Shown here piece by piece: positions 1-8,864 of a stretch of 43,278 nucleotides of DNA. This stretch comes from an uncultured Prevotella sp. (GTDB lineage Bacteria > Bacteroidota > Bacteroidia > Bacteroidales > Bacteroidaceae), in NCBI GenBank assembly GCA_900768785.1, contig CAAGEG010000152.1, positions 1-43,278 of the forward strand, read 5' to 3'. The notes beneath the pieces were generated by a model. That model was not told the DNA's origin. It saw nothing but the letters and a program-made list of their open reading frames with translations, and searched no databases. The stretch's first letter is position 1. Every line of letters begins with the position of its first letter. Both the position numbers and the translations under genes were made by a program.

Positions 1-21
1 ATTTAAAATCCGAAAATATGT

Positions 22-48
22 TCAGCACGGATTAAAAATCCATGCTGA
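22..48 (-). terminator. Hairpin downstream of fbp
   Basis: A 12-bp inverted repeat (22-33 and 37-48) has a 3-nt loop. On the plus strand one position is a C/A mismatch; read as RNA from the minus strand it becomes a G-U wobble. That suits a hairpin at the 3' end of the fbp transcript. There is no clean U-run, so it may be an mRNA 3' structure rather than a classical terminator. Confidence 0.4.
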
Positions 49-150
49 CAGGAAGTTTGGCTCTACACTTCTTTCGTTCGTCGGTTGCAAATCCATGCAG
101 ACAAATTATTTTGTAAAGGGTTAACAGGTTATTGGTTTATTCTCTGACTA

Positions 151-158
151 CAAAGATA
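151..158 (-). promoter_or_regulatory. Possible Bacteroidetes -7 box pointing left
   Basis: The minus strand reads TATCTTTG, matching the Bacteroidetes TAnnTTTG box, 39 nt past the fbp stop. No TTTG is visible at the expected -33 distance. If used, it would serve a minus-strand gene lying beyond the left edge. Confidence 0.25.
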
Positions 159-196
159 GCCCCGTTAAACTAACAACTAATAAAGCCTTATAAGAT

Positions 197-2182
197 TTAG
201 CGCCTTTCTTTTATGAAGCCATGTCGGTATGCGTATAAAAGTTTTTGGAGTTCAGAGACTTGACTTTTTAGTTCGCGACCAATGTCGGTGTCGTCAACCA
301 ACATTCTTTTGGCAGACATCTCTACTATCTGTGTAGTGCTCTTTATGTCGGAGCCTCGCAGGATTGCGTCTTCTGTGCTGGTAAAAGGTTCGTGTTGTAC
401 GAGCTGGAAGCCACGACTGTGGTAGACAAGAGTGTAGCCTGCTATGCCGGTCTCTTTGTGATATGCTTGCGAGAAGCCACCGTCAATGACCATTAGTTTG
501 CCACCTGCCTTTATTGGGTTTTCGCCGCTTGCTGCATGAACGGGGACATGACCATTGATGATATGTCGGTTTGAGCCGCTAACTCCGAAAGCGTCAAGAA
601 TGGAATCGCAGACATTCTCATCATTACGTAGTTTGAAATAGTTGCCTTTCTCTTCTTTGTAGGTCTCGCGGTCTGAGAGAAAATATCGTTCAAAGGTAGC
701 CATTTTTGATTTGTCGAACAGCACTGAGTCACTACCGCACCAGAGGTAGAGGAAATAGTCTATGGCATAGTCTTTCTCTTGTGGGTCGGAATCGTTTTGG
801 AATGCACTTCTTATTATCTGCTCCGTGTGGTTCATCAGTTCCCTACCCTTGTAGCTCTTGCCTCCGAACAGAGCCACTTGTTTAAGTGAGCCGTCATCGT
901 TAAGAGGTATAGAAGCGTGAAACAGCAGGTTGTCGTTGATAATGGTGTATAGTGAGCCGTGACTAAGCATTAGGCGCATGTGCTTGTGTAGTTTTTCGTT
1001 TACTGTGAACGAGTGGCGCAAGCGCTTCATGAGGGTCTCTTCTTCGGGTGTCAGTTCGCATGGGTTGTCGGGGTTTATTGTCGGGAAGAAGGTGTCTGTC
1101 ATCTCGTAGTCTTTACCACCTATGTTGCACGTGCCGTTTTTGAAGTTTATATGTTCAAGCAGCAGTCTGTCTTCCATATTCCATTCTGGATGTCGTTTAA
1201 TTATTGCCGCTTCTACTTTAAACTGCAAAATGGTAATAGCCTTGTGCATGAGTGCTGTTATGCGACTTGTCTTGTCGTCAATCTCACCACTTCCACCTGT
1301 TGTTCTCGGAATAAAAGGTTTACAGTCATCATCAGCATAGTTTTCCATAGCGAAAGTAGCTAAAGGCACGAGGTTGATGCCATAGCCCTCTTCTATGGTT
1401 ACGAGATTGGCATAGCGCAGAGACATGCGTATGACATTACATATACAAGCTTCATTACCTGCACAAGCACCCATCCACAATATATCGTGGTTCCCCCATT
1501 GTATATCCCAATTGTGATAACCGCCGAGCAAATCCATTATGAGATGAGCGCCGGGACCTCTGTCATACACATCTCCCAAAATGTGCAAGAGGTCTATGGC
1601 AAGTCGTTGTATGACGTGAGAAATGGCACAAATAAAGTCGTCGGCACGTCCGGTACTTATTATGGTATCTATAATACCATTAACATAGGCAGCTTTATCC
1701 ACATCATCTGTACGCTCGTGAAGGAGCTCTTGAATGATATAAGAGAAGTCTGCCGGCAAGGATTTGCGAACCTTTGAACGCGTATATTTGGATGAAACAT
1801 CACGACAAACCTTTACCAGCTGATGTATAGTGATGTGATACCAGTCTTTGATATCAGGTTCTGCCGCCTTTACAAGTTCCAATTTCTCTTCGGGATAATA
1901 TATCAACGTGCACAATTCTTTCTTTTCAGACTCTCTCAGCTCATTGCCGAAAATCTCGTTAACCTTACGTTTGATGTTTCCGGAGGCGTTTTTCAGCACA
2001 TGCTGAAACGACTTATATTCTCCATGCAGGTCAGCGAGAAAATGCTCGGTGCCTTTTGGCAGGTTGAGTATGGCTTGAAGGTTAATAATCTCCTTAGTAG
2101 CTTCAGCCACATTGGGGAATGTTTGTGACAAGAGTTGCAGATAACGCATGTCTTTGTCTATATCATCTCTGTTGATTGTCAT
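197..2182 (-). CDS. fbp: Fructose-1,6-bisphosphatase, class III
   Basis: Gluconeogenic enzyme that hydrolyses fructose-1,6-bisphosphate to fructose-6-phosphate in the cytoplasm. At 661 aa it has the size of the Firmicutes/Bacteroidetes class III family, which is unrelated to the usual bacterial class I and II enzymes. Metallophosphoesterase motifs are visible: ADLHGEY (about 50-56), GDVYDRGP (203-210) and GNHD (230-233), which together bind the two metal ions. The start overlaps the last 4 nt of the upstream glycosyltransferase gene (2179-3423), so the two are probably co-transcribed and translationally coupled. Several long opposite-strand frames over it are shadows. Identification is secure from motifs and length. 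Confidence 0.96.
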   Translation of the reverse strand: MTINRDDIDKDMRYLQLLSQTFPNVAEATKEIINLQAILNLPKGTEHFLADLHGEYKSFQHVLKNASGNIKRKVNEIFGNELRESEKKELCTLIYYPEEKLELVKAAEPDIKDWYHITIHQLVKVCRDVSSKYTRSKVRKSLPADFSYIIQELLHERTDDVDKAAYVNGIIDTIISTGRADDFICAISHVIQRLAIDLLHILGDVYDRGPGAHLIMDLLGGYHNWDIQWGNHDILWMGACAGNEACICNVIRMSLRYANLVTIEEGYGINLVPLATFAMENYADDDCKPFIPRTTGGSGEIDDKTSRITALMHKAITILQFKVEAAIIKRHPEWNMEDRLLLEHINFKNGTCNIGGKDYEMTDTFFPTINPDNPCELTPEEETLMKRLRHSFTVNEKLHKHMRLMLSHGSLYTIINDNLLFHASIPLNDDGSLKQVALFGGKSYKGRELMNHTEQIIRSAFQNDSDPQEKDYAIDYFLYLWCGSDSVLFDKSKMATFERYFLSDRETYKEEKGNYFKLRNDENVCDSILDAFGVSGSNRHIINGHVPVHAASGENPIKAGGKLMVIDGGFSQAYHKETGIAGYTLVYHSRGFQLVQHEPFTSTEDAILRGSDIKSTTQIVEMSAKRMLVDDTDIGRELKSQVSELQKLLYAYRHGFIKERR

Positions 2183-3423
2183 TGTATGTCTGATTTATAA
2201 AGTTTCATGATGGTTTTTTTAGTTCCCTTGTCGCGCAAAGGTTCCAAGAACATATATCCTTGACTGAAAAGATAACGGTCTTCAAGAATAGCAAACATAC
2301 GTGCTATAGGCTTGGCTATTCCCATGTCGGTACATATATCGGCAAAACGAATCTCATCATAGTTGGCATGATACAGCATACGGCAGAGCGACATCAACTC
2401 TTGTCGTTTAACCTTACCGTCACGCATGTTTAGAGCCACATCTATCACGTTTGCCAACAAACATTTATCGGTCTCTGACAGGGAGAGGTCGTTATCTATA
2501 TACCTCTTGCTATAGTTGCGCTCTTCTGTCTTTAATTGTTCATCATTATCAAAACGCTCTATCTTGGTTGTATCAATCTGCGGCATGGAAACATCACAAC
2601 GGTTGGCCCCCATTATGATATCTGTTTTAACTCCCTGTTTGGCTGCGTGCAACAAGATGAGACGTTTATCTGCACTATCTAACGATGATAATGTCTTCCT
2701 TTGTTGTTCTGATAAAACCGCATCAGCAGGAAGTTCGCCACTACCCCATGCCAGCATAATGTCTTCGGAACGTATGGCATCGGCAGACATGCTATAAAAC
2801 GGGCGACTGTCCATCACTTTTCGATATAGTCGCAACAAGGAAGCAGCCATATCTTCGGGCGTATTGTCGGGCAGACATTTATATATACCTATATATTCAA
2901 TATTGTTATTTACATGCTCGGATGCCTTGACATAGGGCATGGCAGACCACTTCTTGAAGTTGTCGCCCTCTTGTCGGCTAACAACATGTATGGCATCTGC
3001 ATGCGACAATATATATCTTTGATACCATAAAGACTTGACAGTCTTAAAGAAGGCATGGTGTGACATGTGCCATTCTTCAAGACGTCTGTCAACAGTAACC
3101 ACAACCGGTATTCGGCGCCTCATGCAACAACGCAAGAAATAGAAGGCTTGAATGTCCCAACAAGCATGGATATGCACCACATCGGGCTTTGCTGAAGAAA
3201 GAAACTTGCCGAAAGAGGAGAAGCGGCTGCCAAACAAATTCTTTAACAAAGAGTATCTGCGTATCTTTAAATCCTTAACATTCCACCTCCCGATGTCGGA
3301 AGTAAGCACCGTGACATCGGCACGAGCGGACATTGCCTTTATCATCTCTTCCTTATAACTGATGATATTGGCACCCGCCAATGAAGACAATACAGGGATA
3401 AAATGTAAGACATTCATACGCAA
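2179..3423 (-). CDS. GT4-like glycosyltransferase with a non-standard C-terminal half
   Basis: The first 200 or so residues look like the acceptor-side Rossmann half of a GT-B (GT4) glycosyltransferase: a start like NVLHFIPVLSSLAGA, then KPDVVHIHACWD (about 80-91) and SHADAIHVVSR. The second half (about 210-414) shows no recognisable donor-binding Glycos_transf_1 domain and no E-x7-E motif. Instead it is charged and mostly helical, with a segment (about 330-400) that could be a small winged-helix or helical domain. The gene has its own well-formed promoter (3533-3563) and overlaps fbp by 4 nt. Sugar donor and acceptor cannot be told. It may be a non-catalytic or divergent family restricted to Prevotella-like bacteria. 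The second Met, two codons in, is an equally good start. Confidence 0.75.
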   Translation of the reverse strand: MRMNVLHFIPVLSSLAGANIISYKEEMIKAMSARADVTVLTSDIGRWNVKDLKIRRYSLLKNLFGSRFSSFGKFLSSAKPDVVHIHACWDIQAFYFLRCCMRRRIPVVVTVDRRLEEWHMSHHAFFKTVKSLWYQRYILSHADAIHVVSRQEGDNFKKWSAMPYVKASEHVNNNIEYIGIYKCLPDNTPEDMAASLLRLYRKVMDSRPFYSMSADAIRSEDIMLAWGSGELPADAVLSEQQRKTLSSLDSADKRLILLHAAKQGVKTDIIMGANRCDVSMPQIDTTKIERFDNDEQLKTEERNYSKRYIDNDLSLSETDKCLLANVIDVALNMRDGKVKRQELMSLCRMLYHANYDEIRFADICTDMGIAKPIARMFAILEDRYLFSQGYMFLEPLRDKGTKKTIMKLYKSDIQ

Positions 3424-3532
3424 TATAAATTATAGCGACATATCACTCTATTGGGTGTTTGCATAAAAGAAACAACATTTTAAGTCTCATAAAACAAAGT
3501 TACCTTTGCCCGAGATGTTGTTCTATCGAAGA

Positions 3533-3563
3533 CAAAGGTAAGCATTATTTTTCTTTTCACAAA
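3533..3563 (-). promoter_or_regulatory. Promoter of the GT4-like gene/fbp unit
   Basis: On the minus strand, TTTG (3563-3560), 19 nt, then TACCTTTG (3540-3533) match the Bacteroidetes primary sigma consensus TTTG-N19-TAnnTTTG exactly. It lies about 110 nt before the gene start. Confidence 0.7.
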
Positions 3564-3577
3564 CAAACTATGTTCAA

Positions 3578-4717
3578 TTATATCTTATGACTTATGAACT
3601 CTATCTTGTCTGACATCTTATATCTTACCATATAGACGAGATTGACAAGCATAACAAGCAGTTCGAAAGGCACTATCTTCCATGAGGGAACCTTTGATGA
3701 CATGGCAGACATGGCACCTTGTGCGCTCCTTATTCTAAAGACAATCGGCACGACAAATGATATGACAGCAACAGGTATATAAAGCCATTGTTGCAACAAC
3801 ACTTCAAATACTATTGCTGCTATTGACAATAATAACGAAAGGTAGAGCGACAGCATATCAAGATTGAATTTTGCCCTATGAGAGAAGCTACCCGACAGAT
3901 GCCGACGTGTCTCCATGTAATACATATTCTTGTTCTGCCACTCCTTGCGAGACGGCTCAGCCTCAACGAGACATCCTTCACGAGACACGTTAACAGCCAC
4001 TTTGGCATCGACAGAATAAGAATTAACGATAAAATCGTATTCACCCCTGATATACTTTAGATTGTCTTGAAAACCGGCGTTTCGCATGAACAGACTTTTC
4101 CTTATCATCAGATTGTTTCCCCATAAAGCATAAGGAGCTCCAACAGAAGCCTCACGCAACAGGGAATACTGCTTATGTGTCTGAATAAAGCGCCTTAAAG
4201 GCTTGGTGTTTTCATCATAGGTTGTAACACCCAACACCATATCCGTATCGTCTCCACACGAAGACATCATATTGGAAATCCATTTATCCGACACTGGAGA
4301 ACACTTTGCATCGGTAATCAAAACATGCTCGTTTTCAGACGCCTTAACGCCCAATGTTACCGCCAATTTATGCCGACTGACATAGCGGGAAGTATCTGGA
4401 ACAAATGTGAAACGCAGATTTTTGTGTCCGGAGAAAGATTTAAGCACATCCTTTGTTCCGTCTTCATCTTTAATGACAGCTACGATAACCTCATATCCGG
4501 CAGGATAATCTTGTGAAAGAAAAACATCAAGATTGTTACTTAACTCTTCGGCATTGTTGTAAGAAACGAGCACAACCGAAACAGCCTTCTGCTCACTATC
4601 TGCCTTTGAAGTGGATAGTTTTATCTTACGAACAAATGTATCCGACAAAACCGACATTAAAGAAAGCACCAACAACAGGGCGCAAACAACAATGCAAATA
4701 GTATCCAACAACGGCAT
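3578..4717 (-). CDS. Membrane-anchored family 2 glycosyltransferase
   Basis: Predicted inner-membrane GT-A glycosyltransferase of 379 aa. An N-terminal hydrophobic helix (about 5-26) is followed by a GT2 domain. That domain has the nucleotide-binding strand and acidic residues (KAVSVVLVSYNNAEEL near 45-60; the LITDAKCSP segment carries the D-x-x-like metal-binding position; DNLKYIRGEYDF later). Two or more C-terminal hydrophobic segments follow (about 290-330 and 350-367). This layout is typical of processive or polyprenyl-linked sugar transferases acting at the cytoplasmic face. It follows lysA by 72 nt on the same strand and may be read through from the lys genes. Donor and product are unknown; envelope polysaccharide synthesis is a guess from the family. 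Confidence 0.85.
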   Translation of the reverse strand: MPLLDTICIVVCALLLVLSLMSVLSDTFVRKIKLSTSKADSEQKAVSVVLVSYNNAEELSNNLDVFLSQDYPAGYEVIVAVIKDEDGTKDVLKSFSGHKNLRFTFVPDTSRYVSRHKLAVTLGVKASENEHVLITDAKCSPVSDKWISNMMSSCGDDTDMVLGVTTYDENTKPLRRFIQTHKQYSLLREASVGAPYALWGNNLMIRKSLFMRNAGFQDNLKYIRGEYDFIVNSYSVDAKVAVNVSREGCLVEAEPSRKEWQNKNMYYMETRRHLSGSFSHRAKFNLDMLSLYLSLLLSIAAIVFEVLLQQWLYIPVAVISFVVPIVFRIRSAQGAMSAMSSKVPSWKIVPFELLVMLVNLVYMVRYKMSDKIEFISHKI

Positions 4718-4789
4718 AATTTTAAATTATTAAAAGGGAATATGCCAAACGATTAAACGCCGGACACACTCCCTATTAAACGTATATAA

Positions 4790-5947
4790 TTAAAAATCTT
4801 CTGAGACAAAGCCTTGCGGCAAAGCTCGACAATTATAGCCCGACGCCATTATCTCACCATAGGCACCTGCAGACCTAATTGCTATCAAGTCGCCACGATG
4901 GCTATTGTTCAAATCAACAGCCTTGCCAAAAACGTCGCTTGACTCACATATAGGACCAACAACATCGTAGGTAGACATAGCTTCATCGCTTGTAATGTTT
5001 TCTATCTTGTGATAAGCCTGATAAAGAGCAGGACGAATGAGGTCTGTCATGCCGGCATCAACAATTACGAACTTCTTTGCCGTGCCCTCCTTAACATACA
5101 ATATCCGGGTAATAAGTGAGCCACATTGGGCGACAACAGAACGTCCAAGCTCAAAATGCAAAGTCTGTCCCTTTCTCAATCTCAAATATTTAGCAAACGT
5201 AGAGAAGTAAGAATGAAAATCGGGAACAGACATTCTATCAGGATTCTTATAGTCAATACCAAGTCCTCCACCCACATTGATATTCTCAACATTAATATGA
5301 TGGGCTTCAAGAGTGTCTTGCAACTCGTTTATCCTATTGCAGAGAGCTGTGAAATCTCCCATATCAAGGATTTGAGAGCCTATATGAAAGTGCAGACCTA
5401 CAAATTTTACATTTTTCATGTCCTTTGCAAGCATTATCACTTTCTCCATATCCTCCATAGCAATACCAAACTTGTTTTCTGCAAGTCCGGTAGTAATATT
5501 TGCATGAGTGTGTGCTCCTACATTCGGATTAATACGAAAAGCCACACGAGCAACTTTACCTTTTGCCGCAGCAAGGTTGTTTATAACCTCCAGCTCGGGA
5601 ATACTCTCAACATTAAAGCTGAAAATATCTTTATCAAGTGCGAGGTTTATTTCCCAATCGCTCTTTCCTACACCGGCAAAGACAATCTTGTTTGCGGGGA
5701 ACCCGGCTCTTATGCATGCTTCTATTTCTCCACCGCTGACACAATCGGCGCCAAGACCTGCCTGACAAATAATGTTCAAGATTTTGGGATTTGCATTTGC
5801 CTTAATAGCATAATGTACGCAATAACCCTCATGGCGTGAAATTTCAGATTTAATGGCGTCAAGTGTCTCGTGCAACAACTGAGTATCGTAATAGTAAAAT
5901 GGTGTAGTCTTATCCTGAAACTTATCTATTGGAAATGTTGTACTCAT
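4790..5947 (-). CDS. lysA: Diaminopimelate decarboxylase
   Basis: PLP enzyme for the last step of lysine synthesis, meso-diaminopimelate to L-lysine plus CO2. The 385 aa fit the family. HYAIKANANPK places the Schiff-base lysine at about K49. HFHIGSQI, the glycine-rich NVGGGLGID loop and the C-terminal GPICESSDVF (the active-site Cys of the ornithine/DAP decarboxylase fold) are all present. It starts 11 nt after lysC, forming a clear lysC-lysA pair. Decarboxylases for arginine or ornithine share the fold, but the CESSD motif and the aspartokinase neighbour favour LysA. Confidence 0.95.
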   Translation of the reverse strand: MSTTFPIDKFQDKTTPFYYYDTQLLHETLDAIKSEISRHEGYCVHYAIKANANPKILNIICQAGLGADCVSGGEIEACIRAGFPANKIVFAGVGKSDWEINLALDKDIFSFNVESIPELEVINNLAAAKGKVARVAFRINPNVGAHTHANITTGLAENKFGIAMEDMEKVIMLAKDMKNVKFVGLHFHIGSQILDMGDFTALCNRINELQDTLEAHHINVENINVGGGLGIDYKNPDRMSVPDFHSYFSTFAKYLRLRKGQTLHFELGRSVVAQCGSLITRILYVKEGTAKKFVIVDAGMTDLIRPALYQAYHKIENITSDEAMSTYDVVGPICESSDVFGKAVDLNNSHRGDLIAIRSAGAYGEIMASGYNCRALPQGFVSEDF

Positions 5948-5958
5948 TTTTCTTCATA

Positions 5959-7278
5959 TTACTTGTTAAACAAAGTGTCGCTCAAGCTCTGTAGCGCACG
6001 CTTCTTATCTGACTCTTTGATAAGGAATGAAATGTTATAGTTGCTGCCACCATAAGAAATCATTCTCACAGGGATATTCTTCATGGCATCGGTAGCAAGG
6101 GTTTCAAAACCCACATTACTCCAATCCAAGTCGCCAACAACACATATAATGCACATATCTTTGTCAACAGTCACCGTACCATACTTCTTTAACTCTGCCA
6201 CGATATCGTTAAGATGAGTGTCGTTGTCTATACTCATTGATACACCGACCTCACTTGTTGTTATCATGTCTATGGCAGTTTGGTAGCTTTCGAATATTTC
6301 AAACACCTTACGAAGGAAACCTGTGGCAAGCAACATGCGGCTACTCTTTATCTTTATTGCCGTTATATTATCCTTTGCAGCCACAGCTTTTATCTTTCCG
6401 GTAACTGATTCGTTATTGATAATAGTGCCGGGAGCTGTAGGGTCCATTGTGTTTAACAGACGTACAGGTATGCCTGCGTATTTTGCAGGTTGCACACACG
6501 TAGGGTGTAATATCTTTGCACCGAAATAAGCAAGCTCTGCCGCCTCTTCAAAATGCAATTGTCTTACAGCTTCAGTCTTATCAACAACACGCGGGTCATT
6601 ATTGTGCATGCCGTCAATGTCGGTCCAAATCTGTATCTCATCAGCATCGATGGCAGCACCTATCAACGATGCCGTATAATCGCTTCCACCACGTAGGAGG
6701 TTGTCAATCTCACCATAGGCATTACGACAAATAAATCCTTGTGTTATATACACCTGTCTGCCTGTCTCGTTTGCAAGGACAGCAGATAGTTTTTCCTTGA
6801 TATACACAGAGTCGGGCTCTGCATTCTTGTCGGTACGCATAAAGTCAAGAGCCGAAATGAGGGCTACATTTACTCCACACTCCTTGAGATAATTCGTTAC
6901 CATATTGGTACTCATTATCTCACCCTGCGCTACGATACTCTTCTCTTCAAAGCTTGTAAACAAATCTTTTGTGAAAGAGCGCAAGTAATCAAACTCACCA
7001 CGAAGGAATTCACGTGTTTCTTCTTTCCACTCTTTTGTAGAAAACAAGTTCTCAACGTGGCTCATATAAACTTTCTCCAAACGATTGATCACCTCATTAG
7101 CGCCGTCAGGATTTTTCTTATAAAGATAGTCTGATATCTCTACCAACGAGTTTGTTGTGCCCGACATTGCAGACAACACCACGATAACCGGTTCATTGCC
7201 GGAGGTAATCAAAGAGGCAACATGTTTCATTCTGTCAGGAGAACCGACAGAAGTGCCTCCAAATTTCATTACTTTCAT
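5959..7278 (-). CDS. lysC: Aspartate kinase (monofunctional)
   Basis: Phosphorylates aspartate, the committed step to lysine/diaminopimelate, threonine and methionine. The 439-aa protein begins with the amino-acid kinase motif KFGGTSVGS (about 5-13). It contains GGSDYTASLIGAA and the IWTDIDGMHNNDPR segment that binds aspartate/ATP. The last 130 residues or so form the tandem ACT region, seen in SEVGVSMSIDN and ICVVGDL; these domains normally carry feedback control by lysine. There is no C-terminal homoserine dehydrogenase, so it differs from ThrA, and pairing with lysA supports a lysine role. A lysine riboswitch was looked for in the 41-nt upstream gap, which is too short to hold one. Confidence 0.95.
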   Translation of the reverse strand: MKVMKFGGTSVGSPDRMKHVASLITSGNEPVIVVLSAMSGTTNSLVEISDYLYKKNPDGANEVINRLEKVYMSHVENLFSTKEWKEETREFLRGEFDYLRSFTKDLFTSFEEKSIVAQGEIMSTNMVTNYLKECGVNVALISALDFMRTDKNAEPDSVYIKEKLSAVLANETGRQVYITQGFICRNAYGEIDNLLRGGSDYTASLIGAAIDADEIQIWTDIDGMHNNDPRVVDKTEAVRQLHFEEAAELAYFGAKILHPTCVQPAKYAGIPVRLLNTMDPTAPGTIINNESVTGKIKAVAAKDNITAIKIKSSRMLLATGFLRKVFEIFESYQTAIDMITTSEVGVSMSIDNDTHLNDIVAELKKYGTVTVDKDMCIICVVGDLDWSNVGFETLATDAMKNIPVRMISYGGSNYNISFLIKESDKKRALQSLSDTLFNK

Positions 7279-7319
7279 ATCTTTATTGTATATTGATTGT
7301 TTCTTTAATTATTCAAATA

Positions 7320-8024
7320 TTATATCTCTTCTTCCGAAAGATCTATTTTGTTGTACTTGTCTGTCACTTCCGTTATATCAGTATCCTTACATTGATACAC
7401 TATTCCGGGATATTTATCAAGCATCAATATGTTGTGTGTAGACATAACAACGGCTGTTCCCGTACCACTGATTTGTTTTAGCAAACTTATGATGCTGTCA
7501 GCGGTCTCGGGGTCAAGGTTTCCCGTAGGCTCGTCTGCAACAATCATTTTTGGTCTGTTGAGTATTGCCCTCGCTATAGCTATGCGTTGCTGCTCGCCAC
7601 CTGATAGTTCAAAAGGCATTTTATCCTTTTTGTCTGTCATGCCAACGGCATCAAGAACCTCGTCTATACGTTCGTTTATCTCGTTTTTGTCTTTCCAACC
7701 TGTGGCTTTAAGCACAAAGAGAAGGTTTTTATATACATTTCTGTCGTGCAACAACTGAAAATCTTGGAATATTATACCCATTTCCTTACGCAAGGCTGGT
7801 ATTTCTCTGCGTTTTATCTTCAAAAGATTGCGACCAAGAACCTCAGCTTTTTCCGCCTCATCTATATCTAACTCGCAGTAAATGGTTTTAAGTAAACTTG
7901 ATTTGCCTGAACCAACGGCTCCAATAAGATATATAAATTCACCATCGTCCACATGGAAAGAAACGTCTTTCAACACGCAGACGTCATCTTGATATATATT
8001 TACTCCTTTGTAGTCAATGAACAT
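7320..8024 (-). CDS. ftsE: FtsE-like ABC transporter ATPase
   Basis: Single ATP-binding protein of 234 aa. Walker A is GAVGSGKSS (35-43), the Q-loop is FQDFQLL (about 86-92), the signature LSGGEQQR begins at 140, and Walker B IVADEP (161-166) is followed by TGNLDPE. The sequence is of the FtsE/LolD class; the short lipid-side features and the partner-contact region read as FtsE, which with FtsX activates cell-wall hydrolases at the septum. No ftsX permease is adjacent, as is common in Bacteroidetes, so LolD or another MacB-type ATPase cannot be excluded. It sits 41 nt before lysC and may form the head of the ftsE-lysC-lysA transcript. Confidence 0.85.
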   Translation of the reverse strand: MFIDYKGVNIYQDDVCVLKDVSFHVDDGEFIYLIGAVGSGKSSLLKTIYCELDIDEAEKAEVLGRNLLKIKRREIPALRKEMGIIFQDFQLLHDRNVYKNLLFVLKATGWKDKNEINERIDEVLDAVGMTDKKDKMPFELSGGEQQRIAIARAILNRPKMIVADEPTGNLDPETADSIISLLKQISGTGTAVVMSTHNILMLDKYPGIVYQCKDTDITEVTDKYNKIDLSEEEI

Positions 8025-8075
8025 TTCTAATTGTTTTTAGTGGTATCATCGTGTATTTAATATAACAACCGGTCT

Positions 8076-8083
8076 CAAATGTA
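8076..8083 (-). promoter_or_regulatory. Candidate -7 box for the ftsE-lysC-lysA unit
   Basis: The minus strand reads TACATTTG, matching TAnnTTTG, about 52 nt before the ftsE-like start. No clear TTTG is present at -33, so this is moderate to weak. Confidence 0.35.
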
Positions 8084-8102
8084 TGTATCGCTTAGTTGGA
8101 TA

Positions 8103-8717
8103 TTAGTGTTTTTTCCAACCCGGATTATGTCTTTCTTGAAGTTCACGTGCTACATCTTCTATTCTAAGTCCTTTGGATGTAAGCAATACTATAAGATGAT
8201 AGAACATGTCTGATGCTTCATAGATAAGACGTTCATCAGTTCCGTTAACAGCTTCGATAACAGCTTCAAGTGCTTCTTCGCCTACTTTCTGTGCCATACG
8301 ATTAAGACCGTCTTTAAAAAGACTTGTCGTGTATGAGCCCTCTGGCATGTCTTTGTATCTTTGTTCAATAAAATCTTGTAACTCAGAGAGAAACATTAAA
8401 GGGTTAACGTTATTGGTTTCGCCCCAACATGTGTCTGTTCCTGTATGGCAGACAGGTCCTTCCGGTCTGACAGTTACAAGTAGAGTATCTTTGTCACAGT
8501 CGTTTTTTATATCTACAAGATTGAGATAGTTTCCTGATGTTTCACCTTTTGTCCAAAGACATTTGCGACTTCTACTATAGAACGTTACACGTCCGGTTTC
8601 CATCGTTTTGTCAAAAGCCTCTTTGTTCATATAACCAAGCATAAGAACCTTACGTGTGGTGCTGTCTTGTATTATAGCCGGCACAAGACCATTCATCTTT
8701 TCGAAATCTATATCCAT
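8103..8717 (-). CDS. hisIE: Bifunctional phosphoribosyl-AMP cyclohydrolase / phosphoribosyl-ATP pyrophosphatase
   Basis: Performs steps 2 and 3 of histidine synthesis. The HisI half has the zinc-binding PEGPVCHTGTDTC region. The HisE half carries GEEALEAVIEA and YEASDMFYHLIVLL, a helical MazG-like fold. The open frame extends upstream to 8837, but the extra 40 residues do not resemble HisI. The start was placed at the ATG at 8717 (MDIDFEKMNG), giving about 204 aa, the usual fusion length. This leaves a 147-nt gap after hisF. It is last in the hisH-hisA-hisF-hisIE operon. The fusion itself is secure; the start is likely but not proven. Confidence 0.93.
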   Translation of the reverse strand: MDIDFEKMNGLVPAIIQDSTTRKVLMLGYMNKEAFDKTMETGRVTFYSRSRKCLWTKGETSGNYLNLVDIKNDCDKDTLLVTVRPEGPVCHTGTDTCWGETNNVNPLMFLSELQDFIEQRYKDMPEGSYTTSLFKDGLNRMAQKVGEEALEAVIEAVNGTDERLIYEASDMFYHLIVLLTSKGLRIEDVARELQERHNPGWKKH

Positions 8718-8864
8718 AAATTTTATATCTTTTTTATTGCTGTTGTGTCTCGCCAAATAAAGCAGACATTGGGCGTTTGTTGTTAATATTTCTTTTATGT
8801 TTGACATCTGTCGGCAACCGGAATCTATTGTTTTCAAACAATCTGTTGCGTTGTACTTATGTCA

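Noticed and set aside
5126..5839. A 237-codon plus-strand frame
   Set aside because: It is wholly antisense to lysA, which has complete catalytic motifs; the translated product has no recognisable features.
7279..7319. A lysine riboswitch before lysC
   Set aside because: The gap is only 41 nt and has no structured leader; lysC appears to be read from upstream.
8718..8837. An N-terminal extension of HisIE
   Set aside because: The 40 extra residues do not resemble HisI, and the ATG at 8717 gives the usual fusion length.
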